Assembly (NCBI GenBank): GCA_017648235.1
Contig: JAGCIZ010000308.1
Span: 1 to 7,953, forward strand
DNA length: 7,953 nt
From: Paludibacteraceae bacterium
Lineage (GTDB): Bacteria > Bacteroidota > Bacteroidia > Bacteroidales > Paludibacteraceae
Direction of reading: 5' to 3'
Shown here: positions 6,934-7,953 of the stretch, in pieces
How positions within the stretch are numbered: the stretch's first letter is position 1
Layout of the letters: every line of letters begins with the position of its first letter
The notes under the pieces: model-generated
Databases searched by the model: none
Seen by the model: the letters and a program-made list of their open reading frames with translations, nothing else
Told to the model about the DNA's origin: nothing
Translations under genes and position numbers: made by a program

Positions 6934-7953
6934 ATGAGATTAAGGATTGGAAGTTTTGTTTTGATGTTGTCGGTATGTATGAGTAGTGTTTTTGCTCAAT
7001 TGTCTGACGAACAACTAATAGAAATTCTTCGCCAACATCATGAAAGAGGAAGTTCGCAAATGGAGGTGATGGAAGATATGCAACAGAAAGGAGTTTCTGT
7101 GCAACGATTAAAACAATTAGAACAGAAATTTAGAGAAGAGGGACAGGTTTCCTCCAAAACGATAAAAATATCTCGTCAGCGTTCTTCTGAATCAGAGGAT
7201 GTAGAAGATCCTATAGAAGCAGAAAAAGAGCTTGTTGAGGATAAAAGTGGAACGGAGAAAATTTCGAAAATTTTTGGACAGAACTTATTTACTAACAAAC
7301 AACTTGATTTTAATCCAAACTTGAATATCCCAATACCGGACGATTATGTGCTAGGTCCTGGTGACGAAATTATAATAAATATTTGGGGAAATTCTCAACT
7401 CTCAGATCAGCAAACAATTTCGCCTGACGGAGATATAGTTTTATCTGATGTAGGTCGTGTAGTTTTGTCAGGTTTAAAAATGAAGGATGCCACAAAGCGC
7501 ATCAAGAATGCTTATGCAAAAGTTTATTCTGATTTGAATTCTGGAGAGACATATCTAAAAGTTACAATTGGAAAGTTACGAAGTATCCAAGTGAATATTT
7601 TAGGAGAAGTTGCAACTCCAGGAACATATACTATTTCCTCTTTGTCAACAGTTTTTCATGCCTTGTACGTTGCGGGAGGAATATCTCCAATAGGGACGCT
7701 TCGAAATATTAACGTATACAGAGAAGGAAAATCTTTTGCTTCGGTCGACGTTTATCAATACTTGATGAAAGGAGAAAATCAAGGAGATGTTATCTTGAAA
7801 GATGGTGATGTGGTTTTGGTTGGTACATACGAGATGTTGGTAAATGTGAGTGGTTTGGTAAAACGTCCTATGCAATATGAAATGAAGCGAACAGAGAAAC
7901 TGGAAGATTTGCTTTATTATGCAGGTGGTTTTGCCGAAAAAGCTTATAGCCAA
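6934..7953 (+). CDS. Polysaccharide export outer-membrane protein (Wza-like, PES + SLBB domains); C-terminus beyond window
   Basis: The visible 340 residues begin a Wza-family channel protein, which carries capsule or exopolysaccharide across the outer membrane, usually with a Wzc-type inner-membrane partner. Residues 1-21 look like a signal peptide ending in VFA before Gln22. Cys15 is preceded by Val, not Gly/Ala/Ser, so a lipoprotein signal as in E. coli Wza is doubtful. Residues 22-72 form a predicted helical, charged segment seen in Bacteroidota members of the family. Residues 73-112 are a charged, probably flexible linker. The polysaccharide export domain is at about 133-212 (IPDDYVLGPGDEI...INIWG). 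A first SLBB domain is at about 216-297 (VNILGEVATPGTY), and a second begins near 302 (VNVSGLVKRPMQY). Bacteroidota homologues commonly carry several SLBB domains and run to about 800 residues, so more than half may be missing. The ATG lies 3 bases after the rfbB stop, which suggests translational coupling. No Shine-Dalgarno sequence is visible. The frame is open to the window end. Confidence 0.93.
   Translation, partial: MRLRIGSFVLMLSVCMSSVFAQLSDEQLIEILRQHHERGSSQMEVMEDMQQKGVSVQRLKQLEQKFREEGQVSSKTIKISRQRSSESEDVEDPIEAEKELVEDKSGTEKISKIFGQNLFTNKQLDFNPNLNIPIPDDYVLGPGDEIIINIWGNSQLSDQQTISPDGDIVLSDVGRVVLSGLKMKDATKRIKNAYAKVYSDLNSGETYLKVTIGKLRSIQVNILGEVATPGTYTISSLSTVFHALYVAGGISPIGTLRNINVYREGKSFASVDVYQYLMKGENQGDVILKDGDVVLVGTYEMLVNVSGLVKRPMQYEMKRTEKLEDLLYYAGGFAEKAYSQ

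Noticed and set aside
6934..6996. Lipoprotein signal at Cys15 of the export protein
   Set aside because: The residue before Cys is Val, which does not fit the lipobox, and a good signal peptidase I site follows at residue 21. Lipidation is possible but not supported.
7645..7953. Minus-strand open frame of 102 codons at the window end
   Set aside because: It is antisense to the SLBB domains of the export protein, begins with TTG at the window edge and has no family signature.
1..7953. CRISPR array, tRNA, insertion sequence or invertible element
   Set aside because: No regularly spaced repeats, cloverleaf, transposase frame or terminal inverted repeats were found. Nearly all of the window is taken up by five intact or edge-cut genes of known families.

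Overview
The window is ordinary-looking chromosomal DNA from an AT-rich bacterium of the phylum Bacteroidota, most likely order Bacteroidales. Three things point there. All three detectable promoters carry the Bacteroidota-type -7 element TAnnTTTG. None of the five genes has a Shine-Dalgarno sequence; starts are preceded by A/T-rich leaders. The protein set also fits: a Bacteroidota-style PBP1A, PriA, and a multi-SLBB polysaccharide export protein with a helical N-terminal extension. No finer taxonomy is supported by what can be seen.

Layout. Positions 1-1670 (minus) hold most of priA, the replication-restart helicase, whose 3' end lies outside the window. Its start overlaps by 20 bases the end of a class A penicillin-binding protein gene at 1651-3960 (minus), so the two look like one operon, with a promoter at about 3986-4014. 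Just upstream on the same strand is a monocistronic-looking acyl-CoA synthetase gene (4068-5717, minus) that ends in a clear intrinsic terminator (4012-4041). A 157-base intergenic region (5718-5874) carries back-to-back promoters. To its right a plus-strand operon begins: rfbB (dTDP-glucose 4,6-dehydratase, 5875-6930), then after only 3 bases a Wza-type polysaccharide export gene (6934 to the window end, cut off).

How the genes relate. The left half is housekeeping: cell-wall polymerisation and crosslinking (PBP1A), restart of collapsed replication forks (PriA) and activation of fatty acids to acyl-CoA. The right edge is the start of a surface-polysaccharide locus: RfbB makes the dTDP-4-keto-6-deoxyglucose precursor of 6-deoxysugars, and the PES/SLBB protein would form the export channel. 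More glycan genes (Wzc-like kinase, glycosyltransferases, flippase) would be expected just beyond position 7953.

There is no mobile element, CRISPR array, tRNA or rRNA, and all five reading frames appear intact. No stretch longer than 157 bases lacks a gene. I found no convincing undescribed system. The points worth a second look are small regulatory ones: a terminator T-tract that runs into the next promoter, a repeated motif upstream of the rfbB promoter, and the divergent control region that opens the polysaccharide operon.
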